NCBI GenBank assembly: GCA_015680905.1
Contig: CM027382.1
Coordinates: 25,517,501-25,581,500, forward strand
DNA: 64,000 nucleotides
Origin: Coptis chinensis
Lineage: Eukaryota; Streptophyta; Magnoliopsida; Ranunculales; Ranunculaceae
Direction: 5' to 3'
Part shown: positions 45,570-57,549 of the stretch, piece after piece
How the letters are laid out: each line of letters starts with the position of its first letter
Numbering within the stretch: the stretch's first letter is position 1
Position numbers and translations under genes: made by a program
Notes under the pieces: generated by a model
What the model saw: the letters and a program-made list of their open reading frames with translations, nothing else
The model's database searches: none
What the model was told of the DNA's origin: nothing

Positions 45570-46547
45570 ATGGATACAAACAAGGCTGAACTAGACTATG
45601 AATTCTCCCCTCTCCTCCGTGCTTATAAAAATGGACATATTGAAAGGCTAGTTGACACTGACACTGTTCCACCCTCGTTTGATCCTCAAATCAATGTCAC
45701 ATCAAAAGATGTACTCATCATACCAGACAGCAAAGTCTCAGCAAGAGTTTACCTCCCAAAACTAGCCAACACCAATAAAAAACTCCCACTCTTGGTCTAC
45801 TTTCATGGCGGAGGTTTCTGCATTTCATCTCCTTTTGATTCTACGTATCATCGTTTTCTTAACTCACTTGTCTCAAGAGCTAATGTTGTTGCTGTGTCCG
45901 TGGACTATAGACTTGCGCCAGAACATCCCGTACCCATTGCTTACGAAGATTCGTGGGCTGCTTTGAAATGGATTGCTTCCCATTCTGAAGGACATGGCCC
46001 TGAGACTTGGTTGAAAGAATTTGTTGATTTCAGTAAGGTCTTTTTAGCTGGGGATAGTGCTGGGGCTAATATTGCACATAACATGGCTATGCTGGCTGGG
46101 GATCCTAATGGTGGTCTTAGTGTAATTATTCTAGGAGTTGCTTTAGTCCATCCTTATTTTTGGGGGTCTGAACCTATTGGGTCTGAGGCAACTGGTGATC
46201 CCGAGTGGAAGGATTTTTTAAATAGGTTATGGCCTTTTGTCTGTCCATCCGTGCCGAATCACGATAATCCTCAAATTAATCCGGTGGGAGCTGGTGCGCC
46301 TAGTTTGTCAAGACTTGGTTGCAAAAAAGTGCGTGTTTGTGTAGCACAGAAAGACATATTGAGAGATAGGGGTTGGCTTTATTATGAAACATTAAGGAAG
46401 TGTGGCTGGAATAATGGAGATGTGGAGATTACGGAGACAGAAGGGGAGGGCCATGATTTTCATTTGTATAATCCTACTTGTGAGAAAGCTAACAACTTGA
46501 TTGAATGCCTTGCTGCTTTCTTGAATCTTGAGAGTCCTGCATTATAA
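45570..46547 (+). CDS. Carboxylesterase, class-I CXE (alpha/beta-hydrolase), gene 2
   Basis: An intact single-exon gene of 325 residues starting MDTNKAELDYEFS at ATG 45570. It is a close paralogue of the gene at 30717. HGGG is at residues 79-82, the nucleophile Ser163 is in GDSAG, Asp262 is in AQKDILRDRG, and His295 is in EGEGHDFHL. The last motif differs from the EDHVFHL of gene 1, and AQKD replaces AEKD, so substrate handling may have diverged. The triad is complete and there are no stops, so it is probably functional. No signal peptide is visible, so it is likely cytosolic. The upstream region has been rebuilt by transposons: CACTA 2 lies about 1.1 kb upstream and a probable MITE lies at 44833-45251. 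Confidence 0.95.
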   Translation: MDTNKAELDYEFSPLLRAYKNGHIERLVDTDTVPPSFDPQINVTSKDVLIIPDSKVSARVYLPKLANTNKKLPLLVYFHGGGFCISSPFDSTYHRFLNSLVSRANVVAVSVDYRLAPEHPVPIAYEDSWAALKWIASHSEGHGPETWLKEFVDFSKVFLAGDSAGANIAHNMAMLAGDPNGGLSVIILGVALVHPYFWGSEPIGSEATGDPEWKDFLNRLWPFVCPSVPNHDNPQINPVGAGAPSLSRLGCKKVRVCVAQKDILRDRGWLYYETLRKCGWNNGDVEITETEGEGHDFHLYNPTCEKANNLIECLAAFLNLESPAL

Positions 46548-47062
46548 ATTATAATGATATAGTTCTACAGTACTATATGATGATCCAGTCCTACATTTCT
46601 ATGATGATATAGTTCCTTATGATATCCTTGCTCTTATTAGAAGTGGAAATGTACATGTAATCCAATCGGCAGTTTTTTGGTTTACTTGTTTGGTGATAGC
46701 CAGATTTCACAGCCGTTTCACTATTCAACATAATTTGCAATTTCATTCTTGCATGTCATAAAGCAAGAGCATCTTCTAAGAACCTCATGTTGAATGATAC
46801 TGCACATCAAGACTAGAAAAGAGAGTTTCCAATTTGTATTGCTAAGCAAAAATGTCTCGTTACCCACGCAACACACACACGGACACACACACATACACCC
46901 ATATAGTCATAATATTGCTAAACAATAATCAGTAAGATTTGTGGAATCTAACCAGTGCCCGTTGCTGTTGTTTTATTATATTATTTTCTGGAATTGCTTT
47001 TCAAGTGTGCATCTAATTAAATAGAGAGCACATCCCAGGCATTTGATTACTCTCTTGAAGTA
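46548..47062. other. Downstream intergenic region
   Basis: No gene was seen. A short CA-rich tract (ACACACACGG and similar) is at 46868-46900. Confidence 0.5.
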
Positions 47063-47292
47063 TGTAGTGTCGGTCTCACACATTCTATAAGTGTGAGACC
47101 GTACCTTTATTTAATTTGTTGCTATTTAAGTTATTCCATTGCTAGTATAAATATATGTATTGTAGGGTAGGGTAAATATACTCTAAATCCTACCTTCTTC
47201 TTGTGCCTCCATCATTTCTTCTTCTTCTTCTACACACTCAATCCCTTTAACCTAACAAGCTAACCACCATATGTATCTCCTAACATAAATAA
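47063..47292 (+). repeat. Putative Copia C 5' LTR
   Basis: The end ATAAATAACA lies directly before the primer-binding site. The start TGTAGTGTCGG is a guess from the TG rule. The first 40 bases hold a perfect 11-bp inverted repeat (CGGTCTCACAC, 47071-47081, with its complement at 47091-47101). Confidence 0.55.
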
Positions 47293-47293
47293 C

Positions 47294-47305
47294 ATGGTAT
47301 CGGAG
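47294..47305 (+). other. Copia C primer-binding site
   Basis: TGGTATCGGAGC, the initiator-methionine-tRNA type site of plant Copia elements, beginning about one base after the putative LTR end. Confidence 0.85.
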
Positions 47306-47490
47306 CTGACTCTGTTTAGAGAATGCTAGGAGAGAGATCCTCAGTTTCAAGGTTCCAGTTTTAGTATTAGTTGGTGTCTAGTATTGTTTCGCTTCCGCAA
47401 TCTCTTGGTATTGATAAAGAGGAGACGTCCGTCTCGCAGTTTTGCAGTTTCGTATTCTTTTTCATCAAGTGAGTTTTTTTTCTCTTTACA

Positions 47491-50400
47491 ATGACTGATG
47501 TTGTTTCAAAATCCGATGAATTCGGTAATACGTCTGTTTTCTCTGTTGGTATGACCTCTGTCAAATTGGAGAGTGTTGCCAATTACCTTCAATGGGCAGA
47601 GGCAGTTACTGTTTATCTTACTGGAAAAGATAAAGAAAATCATCTGACATATCCCCCAGATGATAAATGAAAGACAACCTGGACAAAAGATGACGCCTTG
47701 GTTAAGAATTTCTTGTGGAATACTATGAAGAAAGATGTTTGTAATACTGTGTGGTTTTTTAAAACCTCGAAGGAGATTTGGGAGTATCTACAAGAATCAT
47801 ACTCTCAATCTCAGAATACTTCTCGTATCTTTCAGTTGTATGAGAACATCTTTGATCTCACTCAAGGAGATGTGTCTATCTCTCGAATATTACAATTCTC
47901 TTAAGTAGCAAAGTGGGAAGAACTGAATATATATCACCCACTTACTACGCATATAAATCGGTTGAAGAAACAAAGAGAGGAATTTCGAAGTCTCCAAATT
48001 CTATCCGGGCTACGCCCCGAAGTTTGCTAATGTGAAAACCCAAGTTCAAGTGAATCTAAGCTCCCCTACTTTGTCCGAGGCTTACTCTCATTTGTCTCAG
48101 ATATCGCACCTCCTCCAAGGCACAATGACGGTCGGCGGCTTTATTGATCCCTCCAAGCAAGTAATAACAACCCCTTTCGGGGGTCGTGGTAATGGCGGGG
48201 AGAGGAGGAGAGGGTCGTGGCCGTGGGGGTGGTCGTACCGGCGGAGTGGCCGGTGGTCGGTGGTATTGGCGGTTTTGAGCCTTGTGAGCATTGTGGGCGC
48301 ACAAATCATAGTGCTGATTTTTGTTGGGATATAACAGGATTCCCACCTTTGCACAAAGCCAACAATGCCACAGTAGTTGATCAGAAAGTGACTGATTTTT
48401 AACGAGTTCAAGAAGACTTTGCAACCCTGATGAAGCGGATACAAGCTATTCCCAGTTCATCGAGTTTGTCCGACTACCCCACTGCAACCCTAGCCGATTC
48501 AGGTAAAACATGTCTTCATACAAGTGGTAACAACTCTTGGGTTATTGACTCAAGAGCTTCTGATCATATGACAGGTAATCCCCAGTTGTTTTCTAGTCTT
48601 GCGTATACTCACACACCATCATATGTCACATTAGCAAATGGGGCTAAGGTTAGTATTCTTGGTCGGGGTACTATTCAGTTAACTCGTAATATATCACTTG
48701 TCTCAGTCTTGCTTATTCGAAATTTCCCCTTTAATCTATTGTCTGTTTATCGTCTTACCCAATCTCTTCACTGTAATGTCATGTTTTCTTCCACTCATGT
48801 TGTGTTTCAGGATCTACAGACAAAAACACTAGTTAGTGGGGGGTATGAGCACGGGGGCATCTATTACTTTCAAGATGATTATGGGCACTCTCACCAGAAG
48901 CAGGCTCTTACAGTCTCAGTCTCTCCTATTTAGTGGTATAGACGTCTTGGTCATCTTCCTCTGGCTAGTTTGCGAAGTTTAGTTCCCAGTATTTCTTCTA
49001 GTATTCAGTCTTTAGGTTGTGAGGTTTGTGAGTTAGCTAAACATTGTCGTGCTACTTACAAAAATAGGTTAAATAAGTGTTCTAGTGCTCCTTTTCAGTT
49101 AGTCCATTCAGATGTCTGGGGTCCTTGTAGAACCACTGGCCTTTTTGGAGCCAAGTATTTTATTACATTTATAAATGATTTTTCTCGTGTTTGTTGGGTC
49201 TATATTATGGAAAATCGTTCTCAAGTATTCTCTGTTTTTCAAAAATTCTATACTGAGATGACTAATCGGTATTCTGCACACATGCATGTTTTTCGAACTG
49301 ATAATGCCAAAGACTATACCTCTACAATATTCCAGAGTTTTTTAGATGACCATGACATTACACATCAAACCTCCTGTGTGGATACACCTCAACAAAATGG
49401 GGTTGCTGAGAGAAAGAACAGACCCATTCTTGAAGTCGCCCGATGCTTAATGTTTCAAACAAATCTCCCAAAGTTTTATTGGGGGTGAGAGGCCCCCTTA
49501 TCGCCACATACTTGATTAACCGTATGCCCTCTTCAGTATTAGGAGGCAAAACACCACACTCTGTTCTTTTTCCTGGTCAATCTTCTTTCCATCTTCCCCC
49601 TCGGATTTTTGGTTGTGTCTGCTTTGTTCATAATCTTAAGCCAGGTCGTGATAAGTTAGACTCTCGTGCTATTAAGTGTGTTTTCCTTGGGTATTCACGT
49701 ACACAGAAAGGGTACAAGTGTTATAATCCTCATCTGCGCAAATCATTTGTCTGTGCTGATGTTACCTTTTTTGAAGATGTCCCGTTTTACTCTTCAGAAG
49801 GGAAGATGTCCTCTGAACCATTTGAGGATTGTGTTATGCCATCTGGTGGTGCTGGATATAATCTTGGTGAAAATGAGGGAGCGAGTGAAGAAGGAGCGCT
49901 ACTTGTGCCCACTGATAGCCTTCCACCTGCGACCGCGCTCCTTGATGGTCGAAGTTCCAGCGATCGAAGCTTAACCTCGCGCTTTAATCGATAAGCCTTC
50001 CAGAGTCGCGGGCGCTGGCCTCGGTACCTTCAGTTGCCATTCCGAGTTTGAGGCCGAAAGTTCAATGCTCCTCCGCTCTCACCTCTTCCCCACCGTGGTT
50101 CGTGGATCCTATTGCCATTCCATCCGACCTTGATGTTTCGATTGCACTCAAAAAACTTGAACGCCCACCGCCAAGATATCGTCTTCCTAGTAAGTATGCT
50201 CAGGATTCTATTTCTAAGTATGTTTCCACTGATCATTTACCACTATCTGTCAAGTCTTTTGCTACGTTCTTGTTGTCTGTCTCTGTCTCGTCTAACTACA
50301 GGGATGCTCTATCTCATCCTGGCTAGAAGCAAGCAATGGACGAGGAGTTGAGTGTCTTTTATTCTAATGACACTTGGGTTCTTACAGATCTTCCTTCTGG

Positions 50401-50883
50401 GAAGAAAGCAGTTGCTTGTAAGTGGGTTTTCACTATTAAGCATAATCCGGATGATACTATTTCTCGTTTAAAGGCTTGTCTGGTTGCAAAAGGCTTTACC
50501 CAGACATATGGTATTGATTACTCCGAGACGTTTTCTCCGGTTGCAAAGCTCGCCTTTGTGCGTATTGTGATTTCTCTTGCCGTTCATCATCACTGGCCTC
50601 TGTTTCAGTTGGATGTTAAGAATGCCTTTTTACATGGCGATCTTCTGGAGGAAATCTATATGGTTCAACCTCCTGGTTTTGTTGCTCAAGGGGGGAAAGT
50701 ATGTCGATTAAAGAAGTCTCTTTATGGGCTCAAGCAGTCTTCTAGAGCTCGGTTTGCGAAGTTTAGTCAGGTTTTGATGGCTAATGGAATGACTAGGTGT
50801 GAATATGATCATTCCGTGTTTTACCGAAAGACCCAGCAAGGGATTATTGTCTTAGTTGTGTATGTTGATGATATCATTGTCAC
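47491..50883 (+). pseudogene. Copia C gag-pol, 5' part (gag to RT), broken
   Basis: Gag begins at ATG 47491 and has stops near 47668 and 47902. The zinc knuckle CEHCGRTNHSADFC lies near 48280. The protease motif near 48545 reads VIDSRASDHMT, so the usual DSGAS glycine is an arginine. The integrase zinc region and core run from about 48940 to 49500: HSDVWGP, RTDNAKDY and PQQNGVAERKN keep the three acidic residues. Reverse transcriptase runs from about 50336 (SVFYSNDTWVL, CKWVF, QLDVKNAFLHGDL, YGLKQSSRARF) to YVDDIIVT, where the Gypsy element interrupts it. Further frameshifts occur near 49480 and 49990. This copy is non-functional. Confidence 0.9.
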
Positions 50884-52714
50884 TGATAAGCATGTAAATC
50901 CTATATTATTATTCTCAATTTTATATTAGTTAGTCTAATTAATTGATTACTTTTATATAATAAAGTGTGTTTCCGGTGAATTTGCAGAAAATAGGTGTAA
51001 TACATTAAAATGACATAAAGGTTGCAGCATTGGTATCAAGAAAATAGGTGTAATACATTAAAATGACGTAAAGGTTGCAGCATTGGTATCAAGGTTAGAA
51101 CTCGAGTAAATGTGGTCAGGTAACCGCATATTTATATATCATAATCTTGAAGCTGCATGGTGTGCTTGCTTTGGGAGTTTGGTGGCGTGAAATATATATT
51201 AGATGGTTTGGGGTCAAAATATTCAAGATTAGGCTTAAAGCATGAGGAAGTGAAGAAGTAAAGCCCAAGGAAGTTTGGATGAGCACGTGACCGACAAAGG
51301 GTGTGGACCAAGTCATAGGCTCAGAGTCACATGACTAAAGACTAAAGAAGGCGTAGATTTGTTTGATTAGAATCATTAGACTATGGGCCGAATATTGATC
51401 CAAAATGACCCATGTCCAAGAACTATTCCATCAGCCCATGTGCGCCCAAGCCCACACTCACCAAATCAATATGCTATGAACCCAGCTACTTGGACCACCT
51501 GATCAGCCTCCACCCTTCGTCTCTAACACTTAGCAACATAATTAACCCAGAAGCTCCTTTAATTCCGGCTGCAGAAATCTAAACCCGAACACGCACCCAA
51601 GCTCCAAAACTAAACAAGCCAATCTATCAATGCTTCTATGAATCCGCATACCACCAAATCATAGGACCAATCCCATGTTTCCATCCCAACCGAAACCGAA
51701 CAGGAAAAGAACTGACTTCGCTTTTTCCGATTCGATCGCCCAATTACCGAAACTTTTGCCACCGAATAAAATCTTTCAATTCAAATCAAACACTGCCCGA
51801 ACCAAACCTCTATATATACAAGGGGAAACAAAGAGAAGGGGGCACTCCAGAACACTGAAACAGAGAACAGGAGAGACAGAAAAGTGGAGTTCGAGTTAGT
51901 ACGCGGAAAAGCTTGGGGACAGAACGAATTGGAGGAGAAGACTTCAACGCGAGACTACGGTTTTTGCAATGATTAATTCTTCTATTAATTTCATTTTTCT
52001 GTTCATTGTTATGTATAGCTAAACTCCAAGTCTAGGGTAGATGAAACCTTAGGCTAATGTTTGTGTTTTTTGGGATTAATTTCGATGATTTCCAGTTAGT
52101 TTAAATTTCTATATTCTTCTAGTTTCATGTATTGATAGCTAGCTTATATCTTTCATATAGTATGTCACACATGCTTTATAGTTCGATATTCGTTGCTATT
52201 AGTTAAGTCTGTTTTAACTGTTGACGTCAAATTTAGATATTATTCGTGCCGTAAAAAGACGAGTAATCTTTTGAGTTTGATCTGTAGTGCCGAAACTTTA
52301 GAAGATATATGTTTAGTTAAGATTATCACGATCATATCATTGAGAAAGCAAGGGTTATCTTTCCCTCGTGCTACTCGTATTAAATCTGGAACATTAAAAT
52401 TACTCTTAGAAATATAAACAGAAGTCTACGGTGGATTCTATAGTCCTAGAGTTCTCTCCATTTGATAAAACCCAATTATTTAAGTTATAGTTTTTGTAAT
52501 TTAAATAGTTTAGTGAGTAGTTAAATTCAATTTTCCATAAAAAGAATATTGTCTGAATTAGTTAAGTATAATTTTAATACTCGTTTGTCGTAAGTAGCAA
52601 TCCCTGTGGGATTGACCCGTTTGCCATCGCAACTATTTTCAACGATAGCTGTGCGTATGCAGTTTAACTAAGGTTAGATTAGTCTATTTAATTAGACCGA
52701 CTAAATTCCTATCA
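50884..52714 (+). repeat. Gypsy 5' LTR
   Basis: 1831 bp, TGATAAGCATGTAAATCC to CTAAATTCCTATCA. It contains a 53-bp tandem duplication (50987-51039 and 51040-51092), a TATATATA box near 51811-51820, and the CCTGTGGGATTGACCCG block near 52603 that is common in this group. Confidence 0.95.
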
Positions 52715-52738
52715 AGTTTTTGGCGCCGCTGCCGGGGA
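52715..52738 (+). other. Gypsy primer-binding site region
   Basis: TGGCGCCGCTGCCGGGGA follows the LTR after AGTTTT. It is the conserved primer-binding-site block of plant Athila/Tat elements. Confidence 0.8.
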
Positions 52739-53304
52739 TTGCAGTAGCACAATTGAGTTTTAAAGTTTTATTTATCGTGATTCGTAGTTTAAATTTAGTC
52801 GTAGTTTTATTATTTTTTAGTTTCCGTGTCTAATTTTGATTTTCGCAGGCAGTAAGCAAAGATTTCTTCTTACAAGGTTGATAGTCATGATTTTGTTGTG
52901 GACTTTGTGAAGTTGCTTGCTTGTCGTCATCCGGCGTCGCAAGTAGCCCTCCTCGGCGCTCACCGGAGGTACGTCTCTTTCCTTTGTGGGGTTGAATTTT
53001 GTTTGTTTCGTGTGTTTTGTTTGTTTTATTGTTTTTTGCATTTAGGAAGGTTAAATCACATTGACCAGCCTTAGACATCTTGCATTAGGACAGGTTTTAG
53101 CCCGCTCACTAGGAAAGCCCTTTTTACACGTGGATCGAGTGACGGTGCTTTTGTACAAGAACTGGGAATCGTGTTATTTGGGTTTAGGGGCAAATATATT
53201 AAACAATATTTAAAATTCAATCTGGGTTGAAATATTTGTTTGGTATTGTTTGTGTGAGCATCATTTGCATCATTTATTAGAGTCTTAGGTTTTAGAAGTG
53301 GTTT

Positions 53305-55649
53305 ATGATTGAGACTCGATCCGATAATCTAGAGTTAGCACCATTTGATTCAGAAATTGAACGGACACTCCATAGGAAGATTAGAAATCTCGCCGAGTTA
53401 GAGATACCCATAACCTTTGTCGGTAATACACCAATTTTTGCTGACATGGCTGACAATAATAATGACGTTGTTGCCCAAGTACCTAGGTCCATTAAGGAAT
53501 TCATATATCCTAGTAAGATGACTCGACCGTCTTGCATCGTTCCCCCGCCGACCAATTCTAATCACTTTGAGTTAAAGCCCAATTTGCTTGGGCTACTTCC
53601 TAAGTTTAGGGGGACTGATGAGGAAGATCCATATCTTCATGTAAGGGAATTTGAAGATATTTGTGGGACTATTAAACTTCAACAGTTTAGCGATGAGGCT
53701 ATAAAGTTGAAACTATTCCCATTTTCTCTTAAAGAGAAAGCGAAGAGTTGGTTTCACACTCTTCTATCGAATTCCATAACGGGTTGGGAAAAGTTATGCG
53801 TTGTGTTTTAAAAAACTTTTTCCCTAATCATAAGGTGACTGCTTTTAGAAAAAGTCTATCATCGTTTTGCCAAAATGATGGAGAATCATTATGGAAGCGT
53901 ATGGAGAGATTTAAGGACATGCTCTTGCAGTGTCCTAACCATGGCCTAGAGAAAGGTAGGATAGTCCAGATTCTCTATGAGGGTCTTGATTTTAATTCTA
54001 AGGCTATGATTGAGACCATGAGTACTGGAGATTTCGTGATAAGATCAGATGAAGCATGAACCTTTTTAGAAGAAGTCTCTGAAAAGGTCCAGCAATGGAA
54101 AACTAGCCGTGAGCCTAAGAAGGTGGCTAGTAGTACTACACAAAATGGTTTGTTCCACGTTAATAAGGAATTTGACACGAACGCTAGGATGGCCGCTTTA
54201 ATTAGAAGAGTTGAAGTCCTCGAGCTAGAAAAAGAGACAAAGTCTTCAGCTTCGGTTAACAATATCGAGGCCCCTGGTTGTGTTTTGTGTGATAGTCTTG
54301 ATCATGTTATAGATAATTGCCCTGGCATAACTGCACAAGTCAATGCTTTTAATTCATACCAAAAACCAGGTAATAATCCTTTTTCTAACACGTATAACCC
54401 AGGGTGGCATAATCACCCCAATTTGTCTTGGTCTAAGGGTATACATCAGGGAGGCCCCGTGGGTAACTCAAACCCAAGATTACAAGATGCACCTCAACCA
54501 CCTAAACTTTCACCTATAGAAGAAGCCATTGCTCAATTATCACAAAACACCATGAAATTCCAGGAAACAACCTAACAGTTTATGCAAGCCAGTCAAACTG
54601 CTACTCAAGATAATGCTCAAGCCATTAGGAAGATTGAAGTCACCATAGGTCAAATTGCTAATACTTTGAATGAAAGGGACAAGGGTAGGTTTCCTAGTCA
54701 ACTAGTGGCTAATCCAAAGGGACAGTACGAAATAGGCTCTAACTTGAGCCAAGAGCACCACCAGGAGCAAGCTAAGTCTATTACCATTCTTAGAAGTGGT
54801 AAACATATTGATAATATGGTTGAGTTGCCTAGGGATGTTGAGGTCAGATTTGATCCTATAGAGTGGGAGGGCGAGAAGAGTGATGTAAGTGGTTCTAATA
54901 GTCGTGATGCTTCTAAGAAGTGCTTAGAGCCTCCTACGTCTTTCAAGTCTAGTCATGTACCATCTTATATACCAAAAGCCCATTTTCCTGAGAGGTTAGT
55001 TCAGCCTAAGAAAGGAAATACTTTTAATGAGATAATGGAGATGTTTAAGCAAGTTCATATTAATATTCCGTTACTTGATGCTATAAAACAAGTTCTTTCA
55101 TATGCCAAGTTTCTTAAGGATATGTGTATGCAAAAACGTAAGTTGAACGTGCATAAGAAAGTTTTCCTTACTGAGCAAGTGAGCTCGATTATTCAAAACC
55201 GCACTCCACTTAAGTTTAGAGATCCAGGATGCCTTACTATATTCTGTGTTATAGGTGATCATATGATTGAGAAGGCATTACTTGATTTGGGGGCTAGTGT
55301 TAATTTGTTACCTTATTCAGTTTATTTACAGCTTGGTCTTGGTAAATTGAAACCTACGCTGATTACACTTCAACTGGCGGATAGGTCTGTTAGGGTTCCA
55401 CGTGGTATTGTTGAAGATGTTTTGATTCAGGTTGATAAATTTTATTTCCCAGTTGATTTTATTGTTCTAGAAACACAACTTGTTCAGGACCCTAAGCACC
55501 ACATTCCTGTTATCTTAGGTCGTCCATTTTTGGCCACATCCAATGCTATCATTAACTGTCGTAATGGAGTGTTGAAGCTTTCTTTTGGTAATATGACTAT
55601 AGAACTTAATGTGTTTAATGTGAATCAACAACCTCCTGAACCCCGATGA
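53305..55649 (+). pseudogene. Gypsy gag and protease region, broken
   Basis: Starts at ATG 53305. The retrotransposon gag domain is visible near 53600-54060 (PYLHVREFEDIC, KLKLFPFSLKEKAKSWF, FFPNHKVTAFRK). A frameshift lies near 53800, and in-frame stops are at 54057 and 54573. The aspartic protease site, LLDLGASVNLLPYSVY, is near 55285, within a frame that stays open from 54582 to 55649. A frame change follows before the reverse transcriptase. Confidence 0.9.
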
Positions 55650-55677
55650 TCTTTGGGATGTTAATCTTATTGACAGT

Positions 55678-57459
55678 GTGGTTCACAAGACTTTCTTGGA
55701 AAGTTATTCAGATGACCCTCTTGAGTCTTGTTTAACTCACTTTGGTGGTGATTTTGATGTGGATAAGTCTATTTGTGAAGTAAATGCTCTGCTTGATGCC
55801 ACCCCAATCTTAGATACTAATAAGTGGAAAACCAAGGTAGAACCTTTTTCTCCTTCTGAGTCTAAACCAGTTCCTTCCATAGAGAGTCCTCCTAAGCTTG
55901 AGTTGAAACAATTACCTGATACTCTTAAGTATGTCTTTTTGGGGCCTGATGAGACTTTGCCTGTTATCATTGCTTCTAATCTTGATAGTGAACAAGAGAG
56001 TAAATTGCTTAGGGTTCTTAGAGACCATCAGACAACTTTAGGGTGGACTATTGCTGATATTAATGGGATAAGCCCCACTGATTGTATGCATCATATTCAT
56101 CTAGAGGAGAATGCTAAACCAACCCGTGAATTCTAGAGACGGCTTAATCCTAACATGAGAGAGGTAGTGAGAGCCGAGGTTCTCAAGTTGTTAGATGCGG
56201 GTATCATTTATCCCATCTCTGATAGTCAATGGGTGAGTCCGGTTCAGGTTGTCCCTAAGAAGTCTGGTATTACGGTAGTTAAGAATACGAATGGCGAGTT
56301 AGTTCCTACCCGTATGACTACTGGGTGGCGTTTTTGCATTGACTATCGTAAGTTGAATCTAGCCACTAGGAAAGACCACTTTCCTCTTCCTTTTATTGAC
56401 CAGATGCTTGAACGATTAGCCGGTCATAAGTATTATTGTTTTCTTGATGGTTATTCTGGTTATTACCAAATATGTATTACACCTGAGGATCAAGAAAAGA
56501 CTACATTTATTTGTCCTTTTGGAACTTTTGCCTACCGTCGTATGCCATTTGGGTTATGTAATGCACCCGGTACCTTCCAGAGATGCATGCTTAGCATTTT
56601 TTCTGACATGGTAGAAAGGTTTCTTGAGGTGTTTATGGATGATTTCTCCGTATTTGGTGATTCTTTTGATGAGGGTTTGCACCATTTGGAATTAGTGTTA
56701 ATTAGGTGCAAGGAGAAGAATCTTGTGTTGAATTGGGAGAAGTGTCATTTTATGGTTCAACAGGGTATTGTTCTTGGTCATATTGTTTCTACTAAAGGAA
56801 TTGAGGTCGATAAGGTTAAGATTGATGTCATTTCTAGTATTCCACCACCTAAGACTGTGAAAGATATTAGGTCTATTTTAGGTCATGCTGGATTTTATAG
56901 GCGATTCATTAAGGACTTTAGCAAGATTTCTCGTCCCTTATGCAATTTACTTGGTAAGGACGTCAATTTTGTCTTTGATGATGGTTGTTTGAAAGCTTTT
57001 GAGAAGCTTAAGCATTTATTGACTACCGCTCCTATCATACAACCACCTAATTGGAATGTACCTTTTGAGTTAATGTGTGATGCGTCAGACTATGCTCTTG
57101 GGGCTGTTTTAGGTCAACGGTTTGATAAGTTGGCCCATGTAATTTATTATGCGAGTCGAACTCTTAATGATGCCCAAATGAATTACACTATAACCGAGAA
57201 GGAGTTGTTAGCTGTTGTGTTTGCTTTAGACAAGTTTAGGTCTTATCTCATAGGGTCTAAGGTTGTTGTATTTACTGATCATTCAACTTTGAAGTATCTT
57301 CTTTCTAAAAAGGATGCTAAAGTGCGTCTTATTCATTGGGTCCTCTTATTACAAGAGTTTGACATTGAGATTAGGGATAAAAAGGGTACAGAGAACGTGG
57401 TCGCTGACCACTTGTCTAGGCTTATAGTAGAGTCTTCTTCTAGTCTTTTGCCAGTTTGA
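55678..57459 (+). pseudogene. Gypsy reverse transcriptase and RNase H region
   Basis: The N-terminal part, 55678-56136, ends in a stop. From 56155 the open frame gives the reverse transcriptase: [60 protein letters not shown] and the catalytic block [10 protein letters not shown] near 56635. RNase H follows: [54 protein letters not shown]. The frame is lost at the end because of a 97-bp tandem duplication. Confidence 0.92.
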
Positions 57460-57549
57460 CATTGAGATTAGGGATAAAAAGGGTACAGAGAACGTGGTCG
57501 CTGACCACTTGTCTAGGCTTATAGTAGAGTCTTCTTCTAGTCTTTTGCC
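57356..57549. repeat. 97-bp tandem duplication in Gypsy pol
   Basis: The stretch beginning AGTTTGACATTGAGATTAGG recurs 97 bp later (the GAC at 57361 and again at 57458). Because 97 is not a multiple of three, the reading frame shifts between RNase H and integrase. Confidence 0.95.

Noticed and set aside
48032..48334. Gly/Arg-rich open frames on both strands
   Set aside because: They overlap the Copia C zinc-knuckle region, where GC-rich Gly/Arg codons keep all frames open.
51675..52417. Two conserved short frames found again at 62055-62804
   Set aside because: They repeat only because they lie in the two Gypsy LTRs; LTR sequence is not expected to encode protein.
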